The notes under the pieces were generated by a model, which saw nothing but the letters and a program-made list of their open reading frames with translations, was not told the DNA's origin and did not search any database. A stretch of DNA of 64,000 nucleotides from a virus. This document shows, one piece after another, positions 1-5,116 of the stretch. The position numbers were made by a program, and so were the translations under genes. The stretch is taken from the IMG/VR virus record IMGVR_UViG_3300020172_001416, positions 1-64,000 of that record. The stretch is one strand, 5' to 3'. The first letter of the stretch is position 1. The number at the start of each line of letters is the position of its first letter.

Positions 1-69
1 ACATAGCTCAGTTGGTAGAGCACCACTTTGGTAAAGTGGAGGTCACCAGTTCAATCCTGGTTGTCAGCT
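1..69 (+). tRNA. tRNA-Thr(GGT), 5' end cut by window edge
   Basis: The window opens about four bases inside the acceptor stem. The D arm, the anticodon stem CCACT/AGTGG with loop TTGGTAA (anticodon GGT), the T arm around TTCAATC and the 3' acceptor strand TGTCAGC plus discriminator T are all present. No CCA is encoded, as in the other tRNAs of this window. Anticodon GGT reads ACC/ACU (Thr). Confidence 0.88.
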
Positions 70-78
70 CTTAGGCAC

Positions 79-108
79 TTGACTTAAACTATACCGATGT
101 ATTATATT
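79..108 (+). promoter_or_regulatory. sigma70-like promoter upstream of tRNA-Pro
   Basis: TTGACT at 79-84 and TATATT at 103-108 are separated by 18 nt, in the gap between tRNA-Thr and tRNA-Pro. It resembles the other TTGACA/TATATT promoters in this window but has a weaker -35. Confidence 0.5.
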
Positions 109-118
109 TGAATTGTTA

Positions 119-191
119 CGGGGAGTAGCTCAGTTGGTAGAGTACACGCTTTGGGAGCGTGGTGTCGCAGGTTCGAGTCCTGTCTCCCCGA
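119..191 (+). tRNA. tRNA-Pro(TGG)
   Basis: Full cloverleaf: acceptor CGGGGAG/CTCCCCG, anticodon stem CACGC/GCGTG with loop TTTGGGA (anticodon TGG), T loop TTCGAGT and discriminator A191. It reads CCA and other Pro codons. The first base is a C rather than the usual G. Confidence 0.92.
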
Positions 192-202
192 TAGGAGGAA
201 AT

Positions 203-352
203 ATGGAAAAAGAAGATAAACTACCAAAAATTATTGCCACTATAGCAACTATACTTTTTTTAATCTTTATATTTTCTATCACTCCGTCACGTGAAGAAAT
301 GCAAGGATTGGAAGGTGGTAATATCCAACACGCGATAGATACCAAGCAATAA
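203..352 (+). CDS. small single-span membrane protein
   Basis: 49 residues. The start at 203 is chosen because AGGAGG lies 6-11 bases upstream; the longer frame beginning inside tRNA-Pro is not credible. A charged N-terminus (MEKEDKLPK) precedes one hydrophobic segment (about residues 10-27) and a polar tail, so it is probably an inner-membrane protein. It sits between tRNA-Pro and tRNA-Cys with only 3 bases to the latter, like small cargo genes in phage tRNA clusters. I do not recognise the family. Confidence 0.6.
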   Translation: MEKEDKLPKIIATIATILFLIFIFSITPSREEMQGLEGGNIQHAIDTKQ

Positions 353-355
353 ATT

Positions 356-430
356 GGGCGGGTGGCAGAGAGGCCCAATGCAAGAGTCTGCAAAACTCTA
401 AAGCCGCCGGTTCGAATCCGGCCTCGCCCT
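356..430 (+). tRNA. tRNA-Cys(GCA)
   Basis: Acceptor GGGCGGG/CTCGCCC (one G.T pair), anticodon stem AGAGT/ACTCT with loop CTGCAAA (anticodon GCA), T arm CCGG/CCGG around TTCGAAT and discriminator T430. It reads UGC/UGU. Confidence 0.92.
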
Positions 431-451
431 TACCATACACAAGAGGTTATT

Positions 452-706
452 ATGAATTTGACACCGAACGATAAGTTAAAGTTAGAAGGCGCATTGAAGG
501 ATATGAGTACCTCAATGACCCGTGTAGAAGCAGAACGTGACCTACAGAAGAATCTTATTGGGGACATCTGTGAAGAACTGGACCTGAATAAGAAGGTCTT
601 CCGTAAGTTGGCAAAAGTCTACCATAAGCAGAACTTTGACCAAGAAGTAACGACACATCAGGAATTTGAGCAGTTGTACGAAGCGGTTACTGCGAAGAAG
701 CCGTAA
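452..706 (+). CDS. DsbA-like dsDNA-binding protein (T4 family, tentative)
   Basis: 84 residues, start ATG at 452 behind AGAGG. It is almost all alpha-helical and charged. The C-terminal part (LNKKVFRKLAKVYHKQ... EFEQLYEAV) has the length and sequence feel of the T4 DsbA family, a small double-stranded DNA-binding protein linked to late-promoter transcription. That assignment rests on memory of the family pattern, not a search. Its TAA overlaps the next ATG by one base, so the two genes are probably translationally coupled. Confidence 0.5.
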   Translation: MNLTPNDKLKLEGALKDMSTSMTRVEAERDLQKNLIGDICEELDLNKKVFRKLAKVYHKQNFDQEVTTHQEFEQLYEAVTAKKP

Positions 707-1005
707 TGGCAAAAATCATCCACCCAGAAACCATCACGGTTACCCGTGAAAAGGAAATGGGAATAGAATGTGATATGTGCCACACACGTACAACAATACG
801 AGATAACTATCCGACTGTAACGGATAATTGGTCTACAGAGAAGGGTAAGTATAATCAAGGATGTGTGGTGTCAACCTATCACGGGTACTTTATGGATATG
901 ATTGGACCCACCATACGAGAGTCAGAACTCTGCACCGATTGTGCTACAAAGGTACTGGATTGGATTGAATCGCAAGGTGGAACCACCGTTACCACCCATA
1001 GATAA
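706..1005 (+). CDS. zinc-ribbon-like protein of unknown function
   Basis: 99 residues. Two CxxC knuckles are visible, CDMC near residues 23-26 and CTDC near 77-80, separated by about 50 residues, as in a treble-clef or zinc-ribbon fold. No catalytic motif is seen. It overlaps the DsbA-like gene by one base, so they form a two-gene unit within the tRNA cluster. It could be a small nucleic-acid-binding or transcription-modulating protein; the function is unknown. Confidence 0.65.
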   Translation: MAKIIHPETITVTREKEMGIECDMCHTRTTIRDNYPTVTDNWSTEKGKYNQGCVVSTYHGYFMDMIGPTIRESELCTDCATKVLDWIESQGGTTVTTHR

Positions 1006-1014
1006 TGTTGTAAA

Positions 1015-1098
1015 GGAAGGTTCGCATAACGGTAGTGCACCGGTCTACTAAACCGACGACCTTAATCGGTCATGTGGGTTCGAATCCCTCACCTTCCG
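1015..1098 (+). tRNA. tRNA-Ser with apparent anticodon ACT
   Basis: 84 nt, type II: acceptor GGAAGGT/ACCTTCC, D arm GCAT/GTGC, long variable arm (GACC...GGTC), T loop TTCGAAT and discriminator G1098, typical of tRNA-Ser. The anticodon stem CCGGT/ACCGA has one C-A mismatch, and the loop CTACTAA gives anticodon ACT, which would read AGU. A34 is unusual for this codon box, where GCT is normal, so either A34 is edited or the gene is diverging. Confidence 0.75.
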
Positions 1099-1110
1099 TA
1101 AATAGTTAAA

Positions 1111-1141
1111 ACCACCGTGAGTTCGAATCTCACCGCTTCCG
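1111..1141 (+). pseudogene. tRNA 3'-half remnant
   Basis: A perfect T arm (GTGAG, TTCGAAT, CTCAC) is followed by a seven-base acceptor strand CGCTTCC and a G discriminator. No matching GGAAGCG 5' half lies upstream. It sits 12 bases after tRNA-Ser and looks like the 3' end of a deleted tRNA, probably also Ser-like from the G discriminator. Confidence 0.6.
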
Positions 1142-1174
1142 TTGGTGTCAATGATATATCAAAATACTATATTA

Positions 1175-1204
1175 TTGACATAAAACCCAGTTAAATACTA
1201 TATA
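1175..1204 (+). promoter_or_regulatory. sigma70-like promoter, upstream member of a tandem pair
   Basis: TTGACA at 1175-1180 and TATATA at 1199-1204, spacer 18. A second, better promoter follows at 1217-1245. Confidence 0.5.
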
Positions 1205-1216
1205 TTAAGGTGGGAC

Positions 1217-1245
1217 TTGACAAACAAGCTCACCTTATGTATATT
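1217..1245 (+). promoter_or_regulatory. consensus-type sigma70 promoter for orphan RNA
   Basis: TTGACA 1217-1222, a 17-nt spacer and TATATT 1240-1245, followed by TTAAGG. Transcription would start near 1252. There is no open reading frame before the terminator at 1445-1473, so the transcript is a short RNA. Confidence 0.72.
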
Positions 1246-1251
1246 TAAGGT

Positions 1252-1473
1252 GTTGAGTGATTGAAAGGTGAAGGGAAGTAGTTGCGGGACTATCCGGGGT
1301 TGGATTGGTGTATACCGCCCCCGCTCCTTTTGAACCCTCGTTGTGAGATGCCACCGTAACGGCACAGGGGAAGTTTCCGACGAGATGAGCGTCAAATGAA
1401 GAGATAAACTTGGTTGAGGATGACAATCAAGATGATAGATAGGTTCCTCCCTACCCCAATGGGAGGATTTTTT
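1252..1473 (+). ncRNA. orphan structured non-coding RNA of about 220 nt
   Basis: This segment fills most of a gene-free stretch (1142-1541). It has a consensus promoter immediately upstream and an intrinsic terminator at its end. ATG codons inside it are followed within a few codons by stops. Local helices are visible: GCGG near 1284 with CCGC near 1315, enclosing ATCC/GGAT; CTCGT near 1338 with ACGAG near 1381, enclosing TGCC/GGCA. The middle part faintly resembles the P9-P10 region of bacterial RNase P RNA, but I cannot find the universally conserved RNase P core elements, so no family is assigned. The 5' boundary is inferred from the promoter. Confidence 0.6.
1445..1473 (+). terminator. 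intrinsic terminator of the orphan RNA
   Basis: Stem TCCTCCC (1445-1451) with GGGAGGA (1461-1467), nine-base loop, then six T residues (1468-1473). Confidence 0.85.
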
Positions 1474-1487
1474 ATCCGAAAGCAGTG

Positions 1488-1531
1488 TTTTTGGTATACA
1501 CAATACTATTTATAGTTGTGTATACCAAAAA
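1488..1531 (+). repeat. perfect 16-bp inverted repeat ahead of HNH gene, CTATTTATA in loop
   Basis: Left arm 1488-1503 and right arm 1516-1531 are exact reverse complements. The 12-base loop contains CTATTTATA (1506-1514), the motif seen upstream of structural operons. The arm carries GGTATACACAA, identical over 11 bases to the D-arm region of the downstream tRNA-Leu (2142-2152). It ends just before the HNH ribosome-binding site. It may act as terminator, promoter and antisense element. Confidence 0.8.
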
Positions 1532-1541
1532 GGAGAACGAT

Positions 1542-2165
1542 ATGTTGTGTGATTATGGATGTGGTAAAGAAGCAACGTCGCAATTAAAAAATAAAAAGTG
1601 GTGTTGCGAAGTAAGTGCAAACAAATGTCCAATAAACAAAAAGAAAAACTCAACTGCTTTACGAGAAGCTGTAAAATCTGGTAAAATAAATCATTCCGAG
1701 AGATATAAAAATTTATCAGATGAAGTAAAAGCAAAAATGAATTGGAACAAAGGTAATTATTCAAATACTAAGTTTGAGTATGGTGGTACTGGAAGCCATA
1801 AAGAAGTACTAATCTCTGAACGTGGTCATAAATGCGAATCTTGTAATAAAAAAACTTGGTTAGGAGAAAAAATTACTTTAGAATTAGAACATAAAGATGG
1901 AGATAGAAAAAATAATACTAGGGAAAATCTTCAATTATTATGTCCTAATTGCCATTCAATGACCAAAACGTGGAGAGGAAGAAACGTAAACTCTGGAAAA
2001 ATAAAAGTTGACGACCAAACCCTCTTGACAGCACTACAAACTGAAGTTAGTATTAGAGTAGCACTGAATAAAGTAGGATTGACTCCAAAAGGAGGAAACT
2101 ACCAAAGATGTTATAAGTTGTTAAGCTCCTGTGGTGGAATCGGTATACACAACAGACTTAGATAA
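1542..2165 (+). CDS. HNH endonuclease, free-standing homing type
   Basis: 207 residues. Start 1542 is chosen for AGGAGA seven bases upstream; an in-frame ATG at 1485 lies inside the inverted repeat. N-terminal cysteines (CDYGCG, then CC and C near residues 20-30) suggest a small zinc module. The HNH core follows: CESC, then ELEHKDGDRKNN and LLCPNCHS, giving the paired CxxC and catalytic His. A helix-turn-helix-like tail (TLLTALQTEVSIRVALNKVGL) could contact DNA. The last 13 codons are encoded by the 5' exon and first intron bases of tRNA-Leu, and the stop is inside the intron. Such proteins usually drive mobility of themselves or a nearby intron. Confidence 0.9.
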   Translation: MLCDYGCGKEATSQLKNKKWCCEVSANKCPINKKKNSTALREAVKSGKINHSERYKNLSDEVKAKMNWNKGNYSNTKFEYGGTGSHKEVLISERGHKCESCNKKTWLGEKITLELEHKDGDRKNNTRENLQLLCPNCHSMTKTWRGRNVNSGKIKVDDQTLLTALQTEVSIRVALNKVGLTPKGGNYQRCYKLLSSCGGIGIHNRLR

Positions 2166-2404
2166 TTGAGTGCTCTATCGGAAACGGTAGAAGTAGAATG
2201 TGTCAAATTCGGGGAAAGCTTAACTGCCAATCCCGAGCCAAGCCCCAACGGGGAAGGTGTAGAGACTAGACGGCACACACCTAAAGTAGAAATACTATGG
2301 TGAAGGGATAGTCCAGACCACAAACGGTAACGGTAGCGAAAGCTATAGTGGTAAGAAAATCTGTCACCTGAACAGGTTTGCGAGTTCGAGTCTCGCCGGG
2401 AGCA
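2125..2404 (+). tRNA. tRNA-Leu(TAA) interrupted by a group I intron
   Basis: The 5' exon (2125-2159) has acceptor GCTCCTG, D arm GTG/CAC and anticodon strand ACAGA, ending CTT. The 3' exon (2356-2404) begins AAAATCTGT and carries variable arm CCTG/CAGG, T stem GCGAG/CTCGC, acceptor CGGGAGC and discriminator A. Joined, they form a perfect anticodon stem ACAGA/TCTGT and loop CTTAAAA with anticodon TAA. The intron lies after U34, exactly the site used in cyanobacterial and plastid trnL(UAA). Mature tRNA length is 84 nt. Confidence 0.93.
2160..2355 (+). ncRNA. group I intron in tRNA-Leu(UAA), 196 nt, no internal ORF
   Basis: The 5' exon end ACTT pairs with GAGT (2168-2171) to form P1 with the U.G pair at the splice site. 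A P2-like hairpin CTATCG/CGGTAG with GAAA loop follows. The core elements are P (AAATTCGGGGAAA, 2205-2217), Q (CAATCCCGAGCCAAGCC, 2228-2244), R (GTGTAGAGACTAGACGG, about 2257-2273) and S (AAGGGATAGTCCAGACC, 2303-2319). A GAAA-capped P9-type hairpin follows, and the intron ends in G2355. This matches the small trnL intron layout. The neighbouring HNH gene lies outside the intron. Confidence 0.93.
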
Positions 2405-2427
2405 TGGTTATATAGGAGAGAGTTCCA

Positions 2428-2523
2428 ATGTGTCCTACGCATCATCAGTATATGCATAGTAAATACAAAGGGCTTATTCTAGAAACTGTTGAAGAGTATA
2501 TTAGAAGTAAATTTGGGCGGTGA
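2428..2523 (+). CDS. small ORF between tRNA-Leu and tRNA-Ala
   Basis: 31 residues beginning MCPTHHQYMHSK, with AGGAGAG eight to fourteen bases upstream. It fills the gap between two tRNAs, and its stop lies eight bases inside tRNA-Ala. There is no recognisable motif beyond Cys and His residues near the start. Coding status rests on the ribosome-binding site and exact fit to the gap. Confidence 0.42.
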   Translation: MCPTHHQYMHSKYKGLILETVEEYIRSKFGR

Positions 2524-2585
2524 GATGTAATGGGTGCATGATTCCTTTGCACGGAATTCGAGGGGTTCGATTCCCACACTGTCCA
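2515..2585 (+). tRNA. tRNA-Ala(TGC)
   Basis: Acceptor GGGCGGT/ACTGTCC contains the G3.U70 wobble that identifies alanine tRNAs. Anticodon stem ATTCC/GGAAT with loop TTTGCAC gives anticodon TGC. The T loop is TTCGATT, but the T stem has two mismatches, and the D stem is only three pairs. It is probably functional but diverged. It overlaps the end of the 31-residue ORF. Confidence 0.75.
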
Positions 2586-2589
2586 CTTA

Positions 2590-2697
2590 GTCGGTCACTG
2601 AGGGTGTCACACAAAATTCCAAAATCTACGCCGCGAAACGGGAAACCGAGTTGGTGGAATATGAAATGTAGATTGTGACAAGCGACCTGAGCCGACA
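2590..2697 (+). ncRNA. strongly structured RNA element of unknown class
   Basis: Nested complementary segments run across the interval: GTCGG (about 2590) with CCGAC (about 2692), AGG with CCT, TGTCACA (about 2606) with TGTGACA (about 2675), and ATCTAC (about 2625) with GTAGAT (about 2669). An ATTCC/GGAAT pair inside could form an alternative helix. The apical region carries GCGAAACGGGAAACC. It lies between tRNA-Ala and the tRNA-Lys promoter. I tested hammerhead and tRNA models by eye and neither fits. Confidence 0.55.
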
Positions 2698-2703
2698 CTC
2701 CAC

Positions 2704-2732
2704 TTGACAAACATCCCATAATGTAGTATACT
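2704..2732 (+). promoter_or_regulatory. sigma70-like promoter for tRNA-Lys/tRNA-Ile
   Basis: TTGACA 2704-2709, 17-nt spacer, TATACT 2727-2732, ten bases before the tRNA-Lys gene. Confidence 0.72.
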
Positions 2733-2742
2733 TAAGAAGTAC

Positions 2743-2815
2743 GCACCCCTAGCTCAATTGGCAGAGCACTCGGCTTTTAACCGATAGGTTGTGGGATCGT
2801 TGCCCACGGGGTGCA
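2743..2815 (+). tRNA. tRNA-Lys(TTT)
   Basis: Acceptor GCACCCC/GGGGTGC, anticodon loop CTTTTAA (anticodon TTT), discriminator A2815. The T loop reads ATCGTTG instead of the usual TTCRANN form, which is unusual, but the T stem GTGGG/CCCAC is perfect. Confidence 0.88.
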
Positions 2816-2827
2816 TCGCAGTATAAC

Positions 2828-2901
2828 CCGCGAGTAGCTAAATGGTGAAGGCAGCCGCCTTATATGCGGAAGATATGGGGGTTCAAGTCCCTCCTCGCGG
2901 A
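2828..2901 (+). tRNA. tRNA-Ile(TAT)
   Basis: Acceptor CCGCGAG/CTCGCGG, anticodon stem GCCGC/GCGGA (outer pair open) with loop CTTATAT (anticodon TAT), T loop TTCAAGT, discriminator A2901. It reads the rare AUA codon directly without lysidine. Such a tRNA is a common phage supplement when the phage uses AUA more than its host. Confidence 0.82.
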
Positions 2902-2924
2902 CTCTCCAATTTTACTGTAAATTT

Positions 2925-3482
2925 ATGTCAAACAAAAATCAGTTATTTGTGATGCGTGATGAATTATATTCTAGGGGACTAGAAGATTTAATTCGTTACG
3001 TTAATTCATTTGCCAATACAAAAGAAATGGATATGGTAGAGATAGGTTCTTATGCGGGAGAATCTACGGTAATCTTTGCTAAACATTTTAGACGAGTAAT
3101 TGCAATTGACCCGTATTTAAATGACTACGATGTAAACGACATCACATGCCAGTTTATGGATTTAGCGGACGTATACTCTGTGTTTGTCAAGAATATCACG
3201 CCATACAACAATATAGAACTCATAAAGAAACTATCAGACTTTGCGATTCGAGATTTGATTACGCAAAAGTTTGATTTTATTTATATAGACGGATTACATA
3301 CGTATGACCAGATTAAAAAAGATATAAAAAATTACTACCCTTTGATAAAGTCTGGTGGGTTTATAGCGGGACACGATTACCATCCGGTATATCAAGGGGT
3401 GATGGACGGCATAATAGAAACTATAGGATATCCAGACCAAACGTTTGTGGATACTAGTTGGATTAAGAGGGTTACACTATGA
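2925..3482 (+). CDS. class I SAM-dependent methyltransferase (Methyltransf_24-like)
   Basis: 185 residues. Motif I is VEIGSYAGEST (about residues 38-48), followed by an acidic strand-2 end (IAIDPY) and a motif III-type FDFIYIDGLHTYDQIKKD then GGFIAGHDY. This is the pattern of the Methyltransf_24 family, which methylates sugars or small molecules. The start ATG at 2925 has only a weak ribosome-binding site. It overlaps the following glycosyltransferase by four bases, so both probably modify the same glycan, on the virion, the host surface or DNA. The substrate cannot be read from sequence. Confidence 0.8.
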   Translation: MSNKNQLFVMRDELYSRGLEDLIRYVNSFANTKEMDMVEIGSYAGESTVIFAKHFRRVIAIDPYLNDYDVNDITCQFMDLADVYSVFVKNITPYNNIELIKKLSDFAIRDLITQKFDFIYIDGLHTYDQIKKDIKNYYPLIKSGGFIAGHDYHPVYQGVMDGIIETIGYPDQTFVDTSWIKRVTL

Positions 3483-4513
3483 GTACATTCGCCATCGGTA
3501 CACTGACCCATGACGCAGATAATAGAGATAAATTTTTACGATTGACCATAAATACATTTATGGAACATACAGCCGTTGCTCAAGGAACTAAGTGGTATAT
3601 CTACCACAATGGTCCTAGCGGTGGTCCAAACGATGTAGTGTTCTATGAAATGAAAGAAAAATGGGGACACATTATTGATTTCGAATTACATCACACTGGA
3701 AAAAATCTTGGTGTGGGATACGGAATCAACGCTCTTAATAAGCATCTAAAAAATTATGACTACTCCTTATTTTTGGAAGGAGATTGGGTAACACTACCAA
3801 AGTCCATCAGCGGGTTTGGTACCGAATGGTTGATGGACTGTATACAGTTATTGGACGAAGATACCTCTATTGACCAGATACAACTACGCCGGTATCAGCA
3901 TGATATTGATGACCGCCAATATGGTTACGGATATTGGATACGTCGGGACAATATTAAAAAAGAAACTGAAAAGTTTTTATATTTAAACAAACGGGAGTAT
4001 GGTAATAATCCGACCGTCCGTAGAAATCAAACACACTATGATGTAGGGATTTTCCCGCTTGGTGAATTTATAGATGAAAATAATGAACCGCAAGAACTAA
4101 AAGGAAATCCACTGTGGGGACAAGCAGAAATAGCCGCGTCGGGCCTAGGTCATAGGTTGGGAACCGCCACCTTGAAATTTGGAAACTTTGTTCATTGTGA
4201 CCACTGGATATATGGTGATAATTTTGAATTGGCCATAAAAAATATTAAAGGCTGCGGGTATAAGACAGACTCGCCGACGATAAACTGTAAATATGGATTT
4301 GTGTTTCCTAGAGAAGAATTCTGTTTGGCGTGTAGAAAGTCGATGGATTTTACTGATTTAGAAGAACATAACAAATTTTTCGAAGAAAAAGTCCACAGGG
4401 TTGTCTGGGAAAACCAACCCAAGGATGTAATACGGGAAATTGTTTTAACTAACATCGATTTACCACCTGTAGATATTGATACCTACATTGGTTTGTCTTT
4501 GAAACTTCGGTAA
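3479..4513 (+). CDS. glycosyltransferase-like protein (GT-A type)
   Basis: 344 residues. The N-terminal half has the GT-A nucleotide-sugar fold pattern: an early beta strand (TFAIGTLTHD), a helix, a NLGVGYGIN segment and an acidic YSLFLEGDWV motif near residue 100 in place of a DxD. The C-terminal half is Cys- and His-rich (HCDHW, CLACRKS near 280), possibly a metal site. Overlap ATGA with the methyltransferase indicates coupling. It ends 28 bases before a terminator, closing this two-gene unit. Confidence 0.68.
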   Translation: MSTFAIGTLTHDADNRDKFLRLTINTFMEHTAVAQGTKWYIYHNGPSGGPNDVVFYEMKEKWGHIIDFELHHTGKNLGVGYGINALNKHLKNYDYSLFLEGDWVTLPKSISGFGTEWLMDCIQLLDEDTSIDQIQLRRYQHDIDDRQYGYGYWIRRDNIKKETEKFLYLNKREYGNNPTVRRNQTHYDVGIFPLGEFIDENNEPQELKGNPLWGQAEIAASGLGHRLGTATLKFGNFVHCDHWIYGDNFELAIKNIKGCGYKTDSPTINCKYGFVFPREEFCLACRKSMDFTDLEEHNKFFEEKVHRVVWENQPKDVIREIVLTNIDLPPVDIDTYIGLSLKLR

Positions 4514-4540
4514 ATAGTATATTATAATTGATTTTAATGT

Positions 4541-4579
4541 ATTCCAACGTGATATTTATGTTTACGTTGGAATATTTTT
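4541..4579 (+). terminator. intrinsic terminator after glycosyltransferase
   Basis: A perfect 10-bp stem, ATTCCAACGT (4541-4550) with ACGTTGGAAT (4564-4573), is followed by an AT-rich tract containing TTTTT. Confidence 0.82.
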
Positions 4580-4629
4580 ATTAAATAGGTTCTTTATCTA
4601 ATTGTCTACTTTACATTTGGAGACATTTT

Positions 4630-5115
4630 ATGAAGAACCATTTTTATGCCGCCTGGGGTGCTTTTTGGTTATTAACCACCCCCGCTTATGCACAAGAAAA
4701 AGAAATATTTGTTGAAAAAGTGACCAATTCTGTCGTGATTGGTCCAGTAGCAGGAAATCGTGGTCTTGAATTTGGTGTAAAAAATATCCTTGAAGAATTC
4801 TTGTTGGAAAAGGAATATAACTTAAATCCAAAATCACCAGCAAGACTTCAAGTTGAAATTATATTCTTGGATGTACTGACCACCAAGAAGAATGTCTCCG
4901 TGTTCCATTCAAACGCAGAAACGGTTGTGATACGGTTGCGTGGAACAATGGTTGTTAATGGTAAGAAGGGGAAACCCGTGGTTGTTGAGGAAAGTTCCTC
5001 GGAAATTTCTATGTCTACTTTGTTAATTGACGAAGGCGGCAAATTCAACCAAACAAGTCTCTCAAACGCCTTGAAGAAATCTTGTGAGAGCTTGATTAAC
5101 AAACTATCGGAGTAA
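4630..5115 (+). CDS. exported protein of unknown function
   Basis: 161 residues. A signal peptide (MKNHFYAAW... TTPAYAQ) has a clear AYA-Q type I cleavage site near residue 22. The mature part alternates beta strands and helices (FGVKNILEEF, ARLQVEIIFLDV, VVIRLRGTMVV), reminiscent of small periplasmic lipoprotein-like or CsgG/LpoB-type folds, but I cannot assign it. It is the first gene of the exported-protein module. The next gene starts one base after its stop codon. Confidence 0.7.
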   Translation: MKNHFYAAWGAFWLLTTPAYAQEKEIFVEKVTNSVVIGPVAGNRGLEFGVKNILEEFLLEKEYNLNPKSPARLQVEIIFLDVLTTKKNVSVFHSNAETVVIRLRGTMVVNGKKGKPVVVEESSSEISMSTLLIDEGGKFNQTSLSNALKKSCESLINKLSE

Positions 5116-5116
5116 T

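Noticed and set aside
1252-1473. RNase P RNA identity for the orphan RNA
   Set aside because: Only a middle segment resembles RNase P P9-P10; the universally conserved CR I and CR V pairing region is not recognisable.
2590-2697. Hammerhead ribozyme
   Set aside because: A GAAAC and a CTGAG are present, but the required CTGANGA core and helix order are not.
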